From: Pseudomonadota bacterium
Lineage (GTDB): Bacteria; Myxococcota_A; Polyangia; GCA-2747355
DNA: 64,000 bases
Direction: 5' to 3'
NCBI GenBank assembly: GCA_016711215.1
Contig: JADJTL010000001.1
Location: forward strand, 1,236,001 to 1,300,000
Within the stretch, counting starts at the first letter, position 1, and the number at the start of each line of letters is the position of its first letter. Under the pieces are notes generated by a model. That model saw nothing but the letters and a program-made list of their open reading frames with translations. It ran no database searches and was not told the DNA's origin. This document shows, in pieces, positions 17,480 through 26,047 of the stretch. Made by a program: the position numbers and the translations under genes.

Positions 17480-18775
17480 TCAGGGCGCGCCAGAGCGCCG
17501 ACCCAGCGGCGGCGCGGGCGGTGCCCCGACCTCGTCGATTGTGGTCGGACGGGGCAAGCGGCTGCCACCGCCCTTGCCGCGCAGGAGCCGCTGGGCCGGG
17601 TAGATGCTGCGGTGCCCCGTCAGCAGATAGGCGAGCACGCAGACGATCACCGCATGAGGGAAGACGGCGGCACCGAGCAGTTCGAGGGCCATGATCGACA
17701 GTGCCAGCGGCGTATTGGCCGCGGCCGCGAAGACCGTCGTCAGCCCGAGACCCGCCGCGAGCCGCAGCGGGAGACGCAACCAGCGGCCGAGCAGGTTGCC
17801 AAGGGTCGAACCGATCACGAAGAGGGGCGTCACCTCACCGCCGAGGAAGCCCATGCCCAGCGTCAGCGCCGTGAAGGCGAGCTTCAAGGCGAAGGCCTGG
17901 GCGGGGAGGGCGGGGTCCTGGAAGGCGCGAACGATCAGCGGAACGCTGAGCCCGAGGTAGTCGCTGGTGCCGACCAGCCGCCACAGCCCGACGACGAGCA
18001 AGCCGCCCAGACACATCCGAACCGGGAGACGCGGGAGGTACCTCTGACTGGAGCGCTTGACCAGGTGCGCCAGCTCGATGAACGTGACCGTGACCAGCGC
18101 GACCACGAGCGCGAAGACGAGCCACTTGAGCAGGAGCAGGGGCGTCAGCGCGACCTGCGGCGCAGCCGGATAGTACGTGTGCTGAATGCCGAGCGCGCGG
18201 GTCGTCAGGTCCCCCACGAGCGAGGCGACCAAGGCCGGCAGCAAGGCATCGTATTCGATCCGTCCAAGCACGACGAACTCGAGCCCGAAGACCGCCCCCG
18301 CGATCGGCGTACCAAAGACGGATCCGAAGCCGCCGGCGACCCCGGCAGCGACGAGCTGTCGACGCCGGTGCCGATTGACCCCCAAACGGTGCGCGACCCA
18401 GTCGCTGACGCTGGCGCCGATCTGCACGGCGGTGCCCTCACGCCCGGCGCTGCCGCCGAAGAGGTGGGTCAGCACGGTGCCCGCGAGCACCAGCGGCGCC
18501 ATCCGCAGGGGAATCTCCGGTCCCTCGTCGTGAATCGTCTCGATCACGAGGTTGTTACCGGCCTTGATCGACTCACCGAAGCGCTCGTAGATCCAGCCGA
18601 TCACCAGCCCCGCCAGCGGCAACGCATAAATAACGAGTTCATTGCGCAGGCGAAAGGCCGTCGCGCGCTCGAGCAAGGCGAGAAAGATCGCCGAGGCCGC
18701 ACCGCAAAGCAGGCCCACGACCGAGCCGAGCACGAGCCACTGCCCGAGCGCCGAAAGCTGATCCCGCCGTGTCAT
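17480..18775 (-). CDS. CLC transporter, probably fluoride/proton antiporter type
   Basis: The 431-residue protein (from ATG 18775) is an inner-membrane CLC-type transporter with about 10-12 hydrophobic helices. The usual GSGIP anion loop is replaced by GNNLVIETIHDE, and the next loop reads GGSAGREGTAVQIGAS. Both fit the CLC-F (EriC-F) fluoride branch better than chloride ClcA. This subgroup call is from memory of the motif, not an alignment. No fluoride riboswitch is visible upstream. Starts further upstream (to 18922) would add 49 Arg/Ser-rich residues and overlap the divergent OsmC gene; they were rejected. It lies 33 bases before the CDF gene on the same strand. Confidence 0.85.
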   Translation of the reverse strand: MTRRDQLSALGQWLVLGSVVGLLCGAASAIFLALLERATAFRLRNELVIYALPLAGLVIGWIYERFGESIKAGNNLVIETIHDEGPEIPLRMAPLVLAGTVLTHLFGGSAGREGTAVQIGASVSDWVAHRLGVNRHRRRQLVAAGVAGGFGSVFGTPIAGAVFGLEFVVLGRIEYDALLPALVASLVGDLTTRALGIQHTYYPAAPQVALTPLLLLKWLVFALVVALVTVTFIELAHLVKRSSQRYLPRLPVRMCLGGLLVVGLWRLVGTSDYLGLSVPLIVRAFQDPALPAQAFALKLAFTALTLGMGFLGGEVTPLFVIGSTLGNLLGRWLRLPLRLAAGLGLTTVFAAAANTPLALSIMALELLGAAVFPHAVIVCVLAYLLTGHRSIYPAQRLLRGKGGGSRLPRPTTIDEVGAPPAPPLGRRSGAP

Positions 18776-18906
18776 GCTGCGACTCCACGACGTCTGCTGG
18801 CCGACACGTCGCCGCAACCAGCCCCGCCGCTGCGATCCCTGGTTTGACGGCGACCCCGAGCGATCGCATGCTCCGCGGGCCAAGGGACTTTGGCAGAGGA
18901 GCCACG

Positions 18907-19320
18907 ATGAAACGCAGCGCAAACGCCACCTGGATGGGTGGTCTGAAGGACGGAGCGGGGAGCGTCACGGTCGCCAGCGGCGCGATCAAGGAGCTGAAGT
19001 TCGGCTTTCGCACGCGCTTCGAGGATGCGCCGGGCACGAACCCGGAAGAGCTGATCGCCGCCGCTCATGCCGGCTGCTTCAGCATGGCGTTCAGCGCCCA
19101 GCTCGGCGAGCGCGGCATCATTCCGGAGGCCGTGGAGACGACGAGCACGATTACCTTCGAGGAGCTGACGCTGCGCCGGAGCGTGCTGACCAGCAAGGTC
19201 ACGGCTCGCGGCGCGGACCGCGCCAAGATTGAAGAGGCAGCCGCGGCGGCCAAGCTCGGCTGCCCGATCTCGAAGGTCCTCAAGCTCGAGATCGATCTCG
19301 ACCTCACCATCGTGGTCTGA
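18907..19320 (+). CDS. OsmC-family peroxiredoxin
   Basis: OsmC/Ohr proteins reduce organic hydroperoxides with a pair of cysteines. The 137-residue protein has both: HAGCFSMAFS near residue 58 and KLGCPISKVL near 121. The N-terminus NATWMGGLKDGAGSV and TRFEDAPGTNPEELIAAA are typical OsmC (rather than Ohr) features. ATG 18907 has GGAG five bases upstream. The gene is divergent from the CLC gene, with about 130 bases between starts, and convergent with the next antiporter. Confidence 0.92.
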   Translation: MKRSANATWMGGLKDGAGSVTVASGAIKELKFGFRTRFEDAPGTNPEELIAAAHAGCFSMAFSAQLGERGIIPEAVETTSTITFEELTLRRSVLTSKVTARGADRAKIEEAAAAAKLGCPISKVLKLEIDLDLTIVV

Positions 19321-19404
19321 GCGCCGGAGCGCCGAGGACTCGCGGCGCGAGCCATCGGTGGACCGGTTGCGAGGGTGCGTGCCCGCCAAAGACCCGCCCA
19401 GCGC

Positions 19405-20625
19405 TCAGCGGCCTGACCCGTCGGTCTGGGTGGTCGGCCCTGTCATGAAGCCAGCAGGGCTGTGACCCTGAGGGGCCTCCGGCGTCTCGTACTCCTCCGG
19501 CGGCGTGCGCAAGATGAACGAGGGAATCGCGGTGTTGACCAGGGCGTAGAGCACTAAGCCACCGATCAGGTCCGGATGGGCCGAGAAGCGGTCACGGAGG
19601 ATCTCGGCGATGACGAGCGTGAAGACCAAGGTCGGCAGCAGCGAGACCCCCAGCCGCAGACCGCGTCGCAGCGGCTCGCGCCTGGAGAGGCGCCGGTACA
19701 TTGCCACCAAGGCGATCCTAAAGGGCAGCAGCACCACGAGAAAGCCGCCCGCCAAGAGCAGCGCGCGGGGCGCGAAGTTCTCCGGCCGCAGGCCTAATCC
19801 GGCGCGCAGGAAGTAAAAGGGAATGAAGAAGGACGCGAAGAGCTCGATCGCGTGCAGCGTTGGCGCGGTCTTCAGCGACGGGATCTTCTTGCGCAGGCGC
19901 TGCTCAGTAATGCCGACGACGAAGGCGCCCACGAGATAGTAGACGCCGAGCATCTTCGTGGCGGTGGCGCAGATCAAGGCGACGACGACCAAGAACGCGA
20001 ACTCCGTGTTCGGTGCGTGCGGCAGCACAGCCGTCGCGAAGAGGCGGAAGATCTTCGGCAGCAGCACGACCATGCCGGTGATCGCGGCGAGCGAGAGGCT
20101 CAGCGTGGCCCCCGAGGTCGACTGCAGGGCGAAGAGGAGGATCACCAGGGCAACCAGCTCCGTGCCGATCGCCCGCGATTTGATCCAAACGCGCTCGGAG
20201 TGATTGACGCCGAGTTCGGCGAGGGAATCCAAGATGAACCCAGTCGAGGGCGTGAGCAGCGCGAGCGCGACGAGCAGGGCGGGCCTGAGTTCCAGACCAT
20301 GAAAGCGTCTCACGACCACGGTGACGAGCGCGATGCCCGCGGTCTGCAGGGCCACATGGCCGATTAGCGACCGGGCGCCGCGCCGCAGGTCCTCGACGTC
20401 CAGCTCCATCCCGGCAAAGAGGAAGAGAATCGTGATCCCGAGCACGGCGAAGACGTTGATGACGGGATCGCTGCGGAAGAGATCGAGCCCTAGACCGAAG
20501 GCGACGCCGATGCCGAGGCAGGTGATGGCGCCTGGGATCCAGAGGCGCTGCAGGGCCTTCGCGACGAAGAAGAGCCCGAGGATGAGAATCACGTACTCCC
20601 ACTCCGGGGATATTCCGACGCCCAT
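19405..20625 (-). CDS. Monovalent cation/proton antiporter (CPA2-like)
   Basis: The 406-residue membrane protein has about 12 helices and reads as a Kef/Nap-type antiporter. LFLFAGMELDVEDLRRG is the classic helix 3-4 segment of CPA2 proteins, TPSTGFILDSL the unwound helix, and VGAFVVGITEQRLRK the last conserved block before the C-terminal helices. No RCK/TrkA-N nucleotide-binding domain follows, so it is the short form. The ATG at 20625 is preceded by a GGGAAG site. It likely exchanges Na+ or K+ for protons; the ion is not decided by sequence. It is divergent from the second antiporter gene. Confidence 0.88.
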   Translation of the reverse strand: MGVGISPEWEYVILILGLFFVAKALQRLWIPGAITCLGIGVAFGLGLDLFRSDPVINVFAVLGITILFLFAGMELDVEDLRRGARSLIGHVALQTAGIALVTVVVRRFHGLELRPALLVALALLTPSTGFILDSLAELGVNHSERVWIKSRAIGTELVALVILLFALQSTSGATLSLSLAAITGMVVLLPKIFRLFATAVLPHAPNTEFAFLVVVALICATATKMLGVYYLVGAFVVGITEQRLRKKIPSLKTAPTLHAIELFASFFIPFYFLRAGLGLRPENFAPRALLLAGGFLVVLLPFRIALVAMYRRLSRREPLRRGLRLGVSLLPTLVFTLVIAEILRDRFSAHPDLIGGLVLYALVNTAIPSFILRTPPEEYETPEAPQGHSPAGFMTGPTTQTDGSGR

Positions 20626-21070
20626 TTGACTTCCCTATCACTGCGAGAGTCCCCCGCCGCGTCGCTTGGCGGGCCAGGAGGCCAGGCTCGAAGTTCCCTA
20701 GTTACAAGAGCTTATCTCGCTAGCACGAAGCCACCAATCGAGCAAGTGGGCTTGCCGTGCTGGCCTTGCCGCGGCCGGCGGCTCACAGCCTGGCTGACGC
20801 TCGTGCGCCTGGCGACCCCGGTGCGCCGCCAGCAGCGTCGGGCACCGTGACAGAAAAGCGGTTGACGGGCCCCGGTGACCGGACCAGATTGTGCTCCGCC
20901 CGCGGCCACCCTGGCCCCTGCGAAGGCCCGCTTGCTGGGCCATGCGGTTCATTCCGTCAGCCGCGTCCCCTCGCACGCGCAGACCGTGGAGCTTCGATGA
21001 GCAGCAGTCTTCGCCGCCAGACAGAGGAGTCGAGCCTTCGGCGACCGCGCACTCCGGGCGGCGGCCTAGC
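20626..21070. other. Divergent intergenic region, no gene seen
   Basis: These 445 bases separate the start codons of two divergently transcribed antiporters. Open frames through it are Arg/Pro-rich shadows. If the second antiporter starts further upstream (in-frame ATGs at 20891 and 20943), part of this would be coding. No clear operator or riboswitch was seen. Confidence 0.5.
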
Positions 21071-22657
21071 GTGACGTCCTTGGAGCGGCGGATCTTGGCG
21101 TTGCTCGTGCTACTCGCGCTTCCGGGCGGGTTCGCAGCGGCAATTCCCTTCGGCGACGCCGGCGCAGCACGAAGCACCGCAAGCGCGAGCGCCGCCCCGC
21201 GGGGCGGCGCCGATGCAGGGCCGCGCGAGGTGCTTCGGCCCTCCTCCGCGGCAGAGGCGCCCCCCGTGGGGCGCGAGGCCAAGGCACTTTCCAGCGCCGC
21301 GGCGCCCTCCAGCGCGAAGGGCGGCGGGCCCCAACCCTGGAACTCGGTGGCGCTCTTCCTGGCCACCATCGCGGGGATCTTTCTCCTCGGCGCCTTCGGC
21401 GAGGTCGTCTTCGCGCGGACCAACGTCCCGGACGTCATCTGGCTGATCATCGCTGGTATCCTCATCGGCCCGGTGGCCGGCATCGTCACCCGCGTGCAGT
21501 TGCTGGCGATCGCGCCCTATTTCGCCGCGCTGACCTTGGTCGTTGTCCTCTTCGAGGGCGGCAGTCGTCTCAACCTCTCAGCGCTCTCGACCGCAGCGCC
21601 GCGCTCGGCGCTCTTGGCCTTGCTCACCTTCGTCTCGGCGGTCGCCGTCGTCGCGGTGATCAGCATGGGGCTCTCGGCCATTGGCTGGTTGCCGGCCGTC
21701 TGGACCTGGAAACATGGGCTCCTTCTCGGCAGCATCCTTGGCGGATCGAGTTCGATCATCATCATGCCGGCGATGTCCCAGGCGAAGGTTGAGTCGCGGG
21801 TCGCAAACCTGATCAACCTTGAATCCGCCTTGACCGATGCCTTCTGCGTCGTCTCGGCCACGGCGCTGATCAATCTGATGGTGGGAGGCGCCGAGGGCGG
21901 CTCGGCGGCGACGGCCTTGGCCAATTCCTTCGGCATTGGCCTGGCGATGGGCGGCGCCTCCGGGCTGCTCTGGCTGCTGCTGCTCGGTCCCCTGAGCAAG
22001 AGCGAGCACGCCTACCCGATCACGCTTTCGGCCCTGTTTCTGCTCTACGTGCTGATCGAGCGCGCGGGCGGCTCGGCGGCGCTCGGTGTGCTCGCCTTCG
22101 CGATTATCGTCGGCAATGCGATCGGGATCACCACGAAGATCGGCCTTGCCAGAGCCGTCGAGCTGCGCCCGGATACCCGCGGCTTTCATAGCCAGATGGC
22201 CTTCATCATCAAGTCGTTCTTCTTCACCTTCATCGGCGCGATGCTTTCTCCCCCGTGGTCCTTGATCGCGATGGGCGGCCTGCTCGGGGGGGTCCTGCTC
22301 GTCGCGCGAATACCGGGTGCCTGGCTGGCGACGCTCGGCAGCGGGCTGAGCCGAGCGCAGCGCAAGCTGGTGATCGTCTCGATGCCGCGAGGGATGGCGG
22401 CGGGGGTGCTGGCGACGCTGCCCGCGGCCGCGGGCGTACCTGGCACGGACCAGCTCCCGGTGGTGGTCTTCGCGGGCGTGCTGACGACGATCCTGGTCTT
22501 CGCGATCGGCTTTCCCCTGGCTCGCCAGAGCGCGGCAGCGCCGGTGCCGGCGGCCGAGAACGCGCCTGCGTCGCCAGCACCGCCGCTGGCCTCGGCAAAG
22601 GCTGGGCTGCCAGTGTCGTCGCCTGACGACGAGGCCGCTGCCGATCGCGTGGAGTGA
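21071..22657 (+). CDS. Cation/proton antiporter (CPA1-like)
   Basis: The protein of about 528 residues begins at GTG 21071 with a hydrophobic signal-like stretch (ILALLVLLALPGGFAAA), followed by a low-complexity spacer of about 70 residues. About 12 membrane helices follow. Helix segments reading VLFEGGSRLNLSAL and LLLGSILGGSSSIIIMPAM and the NLESALTDAFCVVSATALI block are typical of the CPA1 exchanger core. The tail after about residue 480 is Ala/Pro-rich. The start is uncertain; ATGs at 20891 or 20943 would add up to 60 residues. It is adjacent and divergent to the CPA2 gene, so the two may be regulated together. Confidence 0.85.
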   Translation: MTSLERRILALLVLLALPGGFAAAIPFGDAGAARSTASASAAPRGGADAGPREVLRPSSAAEAPPVGREAKALSSAAAPSSAKGGGPQPWNSVALFLATIAGIFLLGAFGEVVFARTNVPDVIWLIIAGILIGPVAGIVTRVQLLAIAPYFAALTLVVVLFEGGSRLNLSALSTAAPRSALLALLTFVSAVAVVAVISMGLSAIGWLPAVWTWKHGLLLGSILGGSSSIIIMPAMSQAKVESRVANLINLESALTDAFCVVSATALINLMVGGAEGGSAATALANSFGIGLAMGGASGLLWLLLLGPLSKSEHAYPITLSALFLLYVLIERAGGSAALGVLAFAIIVGNAIGITTKIGLARAVELRPDTRGFHSQMAFIIKSFFFTFIGAMLSPPWSLIAMGGLLGGVLLVARIPGAWLATLGSGLSRAQRKLVIVSMPRGMAAGVLATLPAAAGVPGTDQLPVVVFAGVLTTILVFAIGFPLARQSAAAPVPAAENAPASPAPPLASAKAGLPVSSPDDEAAADRVE

Positions 22658-22695
22658 GCCGGCGTCCGCCGCGCAGCGCTGGCCGCGGCGGCGCC

Positions 22696-23457
22696 TCAGG
22701 CCACCGAGGGTGTTTCCCGCAGCGCGGCGACCTCACCAAGCAAGCGATCGATTTCGTGCTGATCACGCAGGTAGTATGAGGCGGCGGACGCGCGTGACGC
22801 GCCGACGCGCAGGGTGAGCAGGCGCGCACGCGGCTGATCGAGCTTGAAGACGTCCTCATCCGTCACGTCATCGCCGACGTAGAGGGCAGCGTCGGCCCCC
22901 TCGGCGCGGCGCAAGGCCAGCAGGGCGTCGCCCTTATGTGGAGCGCGCTGCGGGACGAGGTTGGCGACCAGCCTGCCGGGCACGAGGCGCATCGGCACCG
23001 GCAGGCGCTCGATCCCGCGCTGAATCGCTCGGCGTGCCTGACGCTTGTTATCCGACCGCCGATAGTGAATCGCGAGCGAGTAGCGTTTGTCCTCGATCTC
23101 GACGCCGGGAAGGCCGGCCAGCGCCGCTTCGAGCAGCGCCCGCGCGCGCGCGACCTCGGCCGCGAAGTCCTCGAGCCCGAGGCCTGGCTCGAGACCGTGG
23201 TTGCCCACGACGTACTTGACCGAGGCGCCACCCAGCCGCGCGGCCACGTCGGCCTGACTGCGGCCCGAGATGACGGCGCAGGGAAAGCGCTGGCTCACCG
23301 CGGCGAAGAGCTCGCGCGTGCGCGGCCGCATCTGCGCGTCGTCAGGCTGACTCACGATCGGCGCCAGGGTGCCATCGAAGTCGAAGGCGACGAGCAAGCG
23401 GCCCGAGGCGAGCGCGGCCAACACGCCGGCGCACCCCTCAGAGAACAGATAGATCAT
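22696..23457 (-). CDS. otsB: Trehalose-6-phosphate phosphatase
   Basis: OtsB removes the phosphate from trehalose-6-phosphate to give trehalose. The 253-residue HAD-family protein shows motif I AFDFDGTLAPI, motif II AVISGRS, a cap region with GNHGLEPG, and motif IV YVGDDVTDEDVF. The length is normal. Its ATG overlaps the otsA stop by four bases (ATGA at 23454-23457), so OtsA and OtsB should be translationally coupled, with otsA first in the transcript. It is convergent with the CPA1 gene. Confidence 0.95.
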   Translation of the reverse strand: MIYLFSEGCAGVLAALASGRLLVAFDFDGTLAPIVSQPDDAQMRPRTRELFAAVSQRFPCAVISGRSQADVAARLGGASVKYVVGNHGLEPGLGLEDFAAEVARARALLEAALAGLPGVEIEDKRYSLAIHYRRSDNKRQARRAIQRGIERLPVPMRLVPGRLVANLVPQRAPHKGDALLALRRAEGADAALYVGDDVTDEDVFKLDQPRARLLTLRVGASRASAASYYLRDQHEIDRLLGEVAALRETPSVA

Positions 23458-25688
23458 GCTACCTCAGTGTAACTGACCATCCCGGAGGCTCCCAGGCGCC
23501 CCGACATGCGCTCTTTGCGCCGCAGCTCGGCCGCGTCAACGAGCATGCGGCCGGCCCAGCGGTAGACGTTGAACTCCGAGACCAGTCGCCGCATCGAGCG
23601 CATCCGCTCGCGTTGGTCCTCCGCCGGCATGCGCAGCGCGACGTCCAGCGCCTCGCTCGCCTGCCGCAGGTCGTAGGGGTTGACGATCAGCGCCTCGGTC
23701 AGGTCGCGCGCCGCGCCGGTGAACTGGCTCAGCACGAGCACGCCCTGCTCATCCTCGCGGGCGGCGACGAATTCCTTCGCGACGAGATTCATTCCGTCAT
23801 GCAGGCTGCTGACGTAGCAGAGCTCCGCGGCCCGATAGAAGCGGAAGACCGCGGCCGGCTCGAAGTGCGAGCGCAGCAGCACGATCGGGCGGTAGCTACC
23901 CTCGGCCCACCTGGCGTTGATCTCCGCGGCGAGCGCCTCCACCCGCTCATTCAGCTCTCGGTAGCGCGGGATCTTCGTGCGACTCGGCGCCGCGAGCTGG
24001 ACGAAGGTGAAGCGCCCTCGGTACTGCGGATGGCGTTTCAGCAGCTCATCGACGGCGGCGAGTCGTTCCTCCACGCCCTTGGTGTAGTCGAGGCGGTCGA
24101 CGCCAATACCGATCAAGGCGTCGGCCGCGAGGCCAAGCTCTTGGCGCACGGTGGCCCGCGCCTCGGCCAGCGGGGGCACCTTGTCGAGCCAGTGCACGGG
24201 CCATTCGATGGAGATCGGATAGGGCCGCACGAGGGTCCGTCGCGAGCCCTGCACAATGGCGCTCCGTTCGCGGTCGATGCGGCTCTCCATGAAGGCGTCG
24301 ACGGAGTCCGTGAAATTGTTGCAGTGCTGCTGGGTATGGAAGCCGACGACGCTCGAACCAAGCAATCCGGCGATCAGCTCCTCGCGCCAGGGGCAGATGC
24401 CGATGCGCTCGGCGTTCGGCCAGGGGATGTGCCAGAAGGTGATGATCGTCGCGCGCGGCAGCCGCTCACGGATCATCTTCGGGGCCAGGGCGAAGTGATA
24501 ATCCTGGACCAGCACGACCGGATACTTGGAGTCGACCTCGTCACAGACGGCGTCGGCGAACTTGCGGTTGACCTCGCGGTAGTGTTCGAAGTCCTCGGCA
24601 CGAAAGACGGGCCGGGTATGGGCGACGTGGCAGAGCGGCCAGAGCCCCTCGTTGGAGAAGCCGTAGTAGTAGCCGTTCTCCTGCGCCTCGCTCAGCCACA
24701 CCCGCCGCAGCTGGTAGGACTCCTCGCCGGGTGGCACGAGCACGCGATCGTTCTTGTCGACGGTGGCGCGGTCGGCGCTGCCGCTGCCGTGCGCGACCCA
24801 GACCCCGGAGCAAGCCCGCATCACTGGCTCGAGGGCAGTCACGAGGCCGCTCGCGGGATGCAAGACCTCCACGCCCTCAGCCGTCTGCTGGTGCGCGTAG
24901 GGCTCGCGGTTGGCGAGGATGACGATGCGCTCACCTTGAAGATACTGGGTCAAGGTCGCTCGCAGGCGTTGGGGGCTCCAGACCCCCCCCTGGGCCTCGC
25001 GATCGCCCTCGCTCGCCAGGCGTTCGGCCAGCGCGCGAAGGTCTCGGACCAGTGGCTTGAACTGCGTGGTGGCCTCACCCGTCAGCGCGCGCCGCAGGGC
25101 GATCGTCCAGCCCTTCCAGGCCAGGCGCGCCGCCACGAAGGTCACGAGCGAGATGGCCAGCGCGAGCACCAGGAAGGCCGCGAGCAAGATCGCGCGCATC
25201 TTCGCCTGGCGCCGCCCGAGGTAGCTCAGCTCGTGCGCGACGACGACAGCGCCTCGCGCCGTCGCGCTCCCGCGGAGCCGGATCACGCTCAGATAGACCA
25301 CGCCAGAGGGCAGCTCTGCGCGCGTCGACCACGATCCAGCTCCGGGCGCGGCCTGCGCTCGCATCCGCCCGAGCAGCAGAGAGCAGGAGAAGTCCTCGGG
25401 ATACTTGTCGGTGGCGGCCAGCAAGCGGCCAGCGGGGGAGCATGCCGCGGCGCCGACGATGCGCTCGTCCCGCGTGATATCGGCGAGCGTCGCGCCGAGG
25501 CGCGCGGGCTCCGCCCCCCAGTGGCGCTCGAGGCTTTGGTGCGCGGCCGAGACGGCGAGGCGCGAGCGCAGCGCGAGATCCGCCTCGAACCAACCCCGCG
25601 TCGTATGCGCCAGCGCGAAGTAACCGACGACGCCCAGCAGCGCGAGCGCGGCGAGCAGCACGGCGAGAAAGGGGAGGGAACGACGCAT
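23454..25688 (-). CDS. otsA: Trehalose-6-phosphate synthase fused to an N-terminal membrane sensor-like region
   Basis: The 744-residue protein is much longer than a normal OtsA (about 470). Residues 5-27 and about 168-192 are membrane helices, enclosing a roughly 140-residue extracytoplasmic segment that looks like a periplasmic ligand-sensing domain. A HAMP-like helical linker follows (about 193-250). The GT20 synthase begins near 252 with IVILANREPYAHQQ and has VQDYHFAL, FWHIPWPNAERIG, GFHTQQHCNNF, IGVDRLDYTKGVEERL, the acceptor/donor block SSLHDGMNLVAKEFVA and a final SQFTGAARDL, all intact. The product is trehalose-6-phosphate, used by OtsB encoded next. Control by an external signal is inference. 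Confidence 0.92.
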   Translation of the reverse strand: MRRSLPFLAVLLAALALLGVVGYFALAHTTRGWFEADLALRSRLAVSAAHQSLERHWGAEPARLGATLADITRDERIVGAAACSPAGRLLAATDKYPEDFSCSLLLGRMRAQAAPGAGSWSTRAELPSGVVYLSVIRLRGSATARGAVVVAHELSYLGRRQAKMRAILLAAFLVLALAISLVTFVAARLAWKGWTIALRRALTGEATTQFKPLVRDLRALAERLASEGDREAQGGVWSPQRLRATLTQYLQGERIVILANREPYAHQQTAEGVEVLHPASGLVTALEPVMRACSGVWVAHGSGSADRATVDKNDRVLVPPGEESYQLRRVWLSEAQENGYYYGFSNEGLWPLCHVAHTRPVFRAEDFEHYREVNRKFADAVCDEVDSKYPVVLVQDYHFALAPKMIRERLPRATIITFWHIPWPNAERIGICPWREELIAGLLGSSVVGFHTQQHCNNFTDSVDAFMESRIDRERSAIVQGSRRTLVRPYPISIEWPVHWLDKVPPLAEARATVRQELGLAADALIGIGVDRLDYTKGVEERLAAVDELLKRHPQYRGRFTFVQLAAPSRTKIPRYRELNERVEALAAEINARWAEGSYRPIVLLRSHFEPAAVFRFYRAAELCYVSSLHDGMNLVAKEFVAAREDEQGVLVLSQFTGAARDLTEALIVNPYDLRQASEALDVALRMPAEDQRERMRSMRRLVSEFNVYRWAGRMLVDAAELRRKERMSGRLGASGMVSYTEVA

Positions 25689-25698
25689 CAGACTCCTT

Positions 25699-25757
25699 GG
25701 TGACCTCGGTGGGTGACCTCGGCTGGTGACCTCGAGAAATGCGGTTGGCGACCTCGG
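25699..25757. repeat. Four-copy direct repeat just upstream of otsA
   Basis: The motif GGTGACCTCGG (last copies vary by one or two bases) starts at 25699, 25712, 25725 and 25747. The first two gaps are 13 bases and the third 22. It begins 11 bases from the otsA start codon at 25688, so it lies in the leader or promoter of otsA. It may be a regulator array or repeat slippage. Confidence 0.55.
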
Positions 25758-25831
25758 TTCGGGGGTCGGTCGGCGAAGGTCGCCCGCGGGCCCACCCCGA
25801 GGCGATGGGCGACTCGCCAGGGGTCGGACCC

Positions 25832-25867
25832 ACGCCGAGTCGTTTGAACACGCCGAGTCGTTGGAAC
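25832..25867. repeat. 18-bp tandem duplication
   Basis: Two adjacent 18-base units of CACGCCGAGTCGTT[T/G]GAA occupy 25832-25849 and 25850-25867 and differ at one base. They lie in the 359-base region between otsA and the GH15 gene. Other than these repeats and the ribosome binding site of GH15, I see nothing else in that region. Confidence 0.7.
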
Positions 25868-26047
25868 GTGATGCCGGGAGGGGCTCGCGGGCCGCGCAGG
25901 CCAGTACGGGGATCCGTCCGTCACGACGGCGACCTCAACACTGCAACGCAGCCCGAGCCCGGCGATCAGCCGGCGCAGCGCCTCTGGCGCAGACTACTAG
26001 CATATCGAGCTTGGATGTCCAAGGTCTGCATGCTAGGAGGGGGGCCG

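Noticed and set aside
18776..18906. Fluoride riboswitch upstream of the CLC gene
   Set aside because: No GATG-type core or paired elements of the crcB motif were found on the minus strand.
23613..25703. Long plus-strand frame opposite otsA
   Set aside because: Antisense shadow in high-GC DNA; the OtsA motifs are all on the minus strand.
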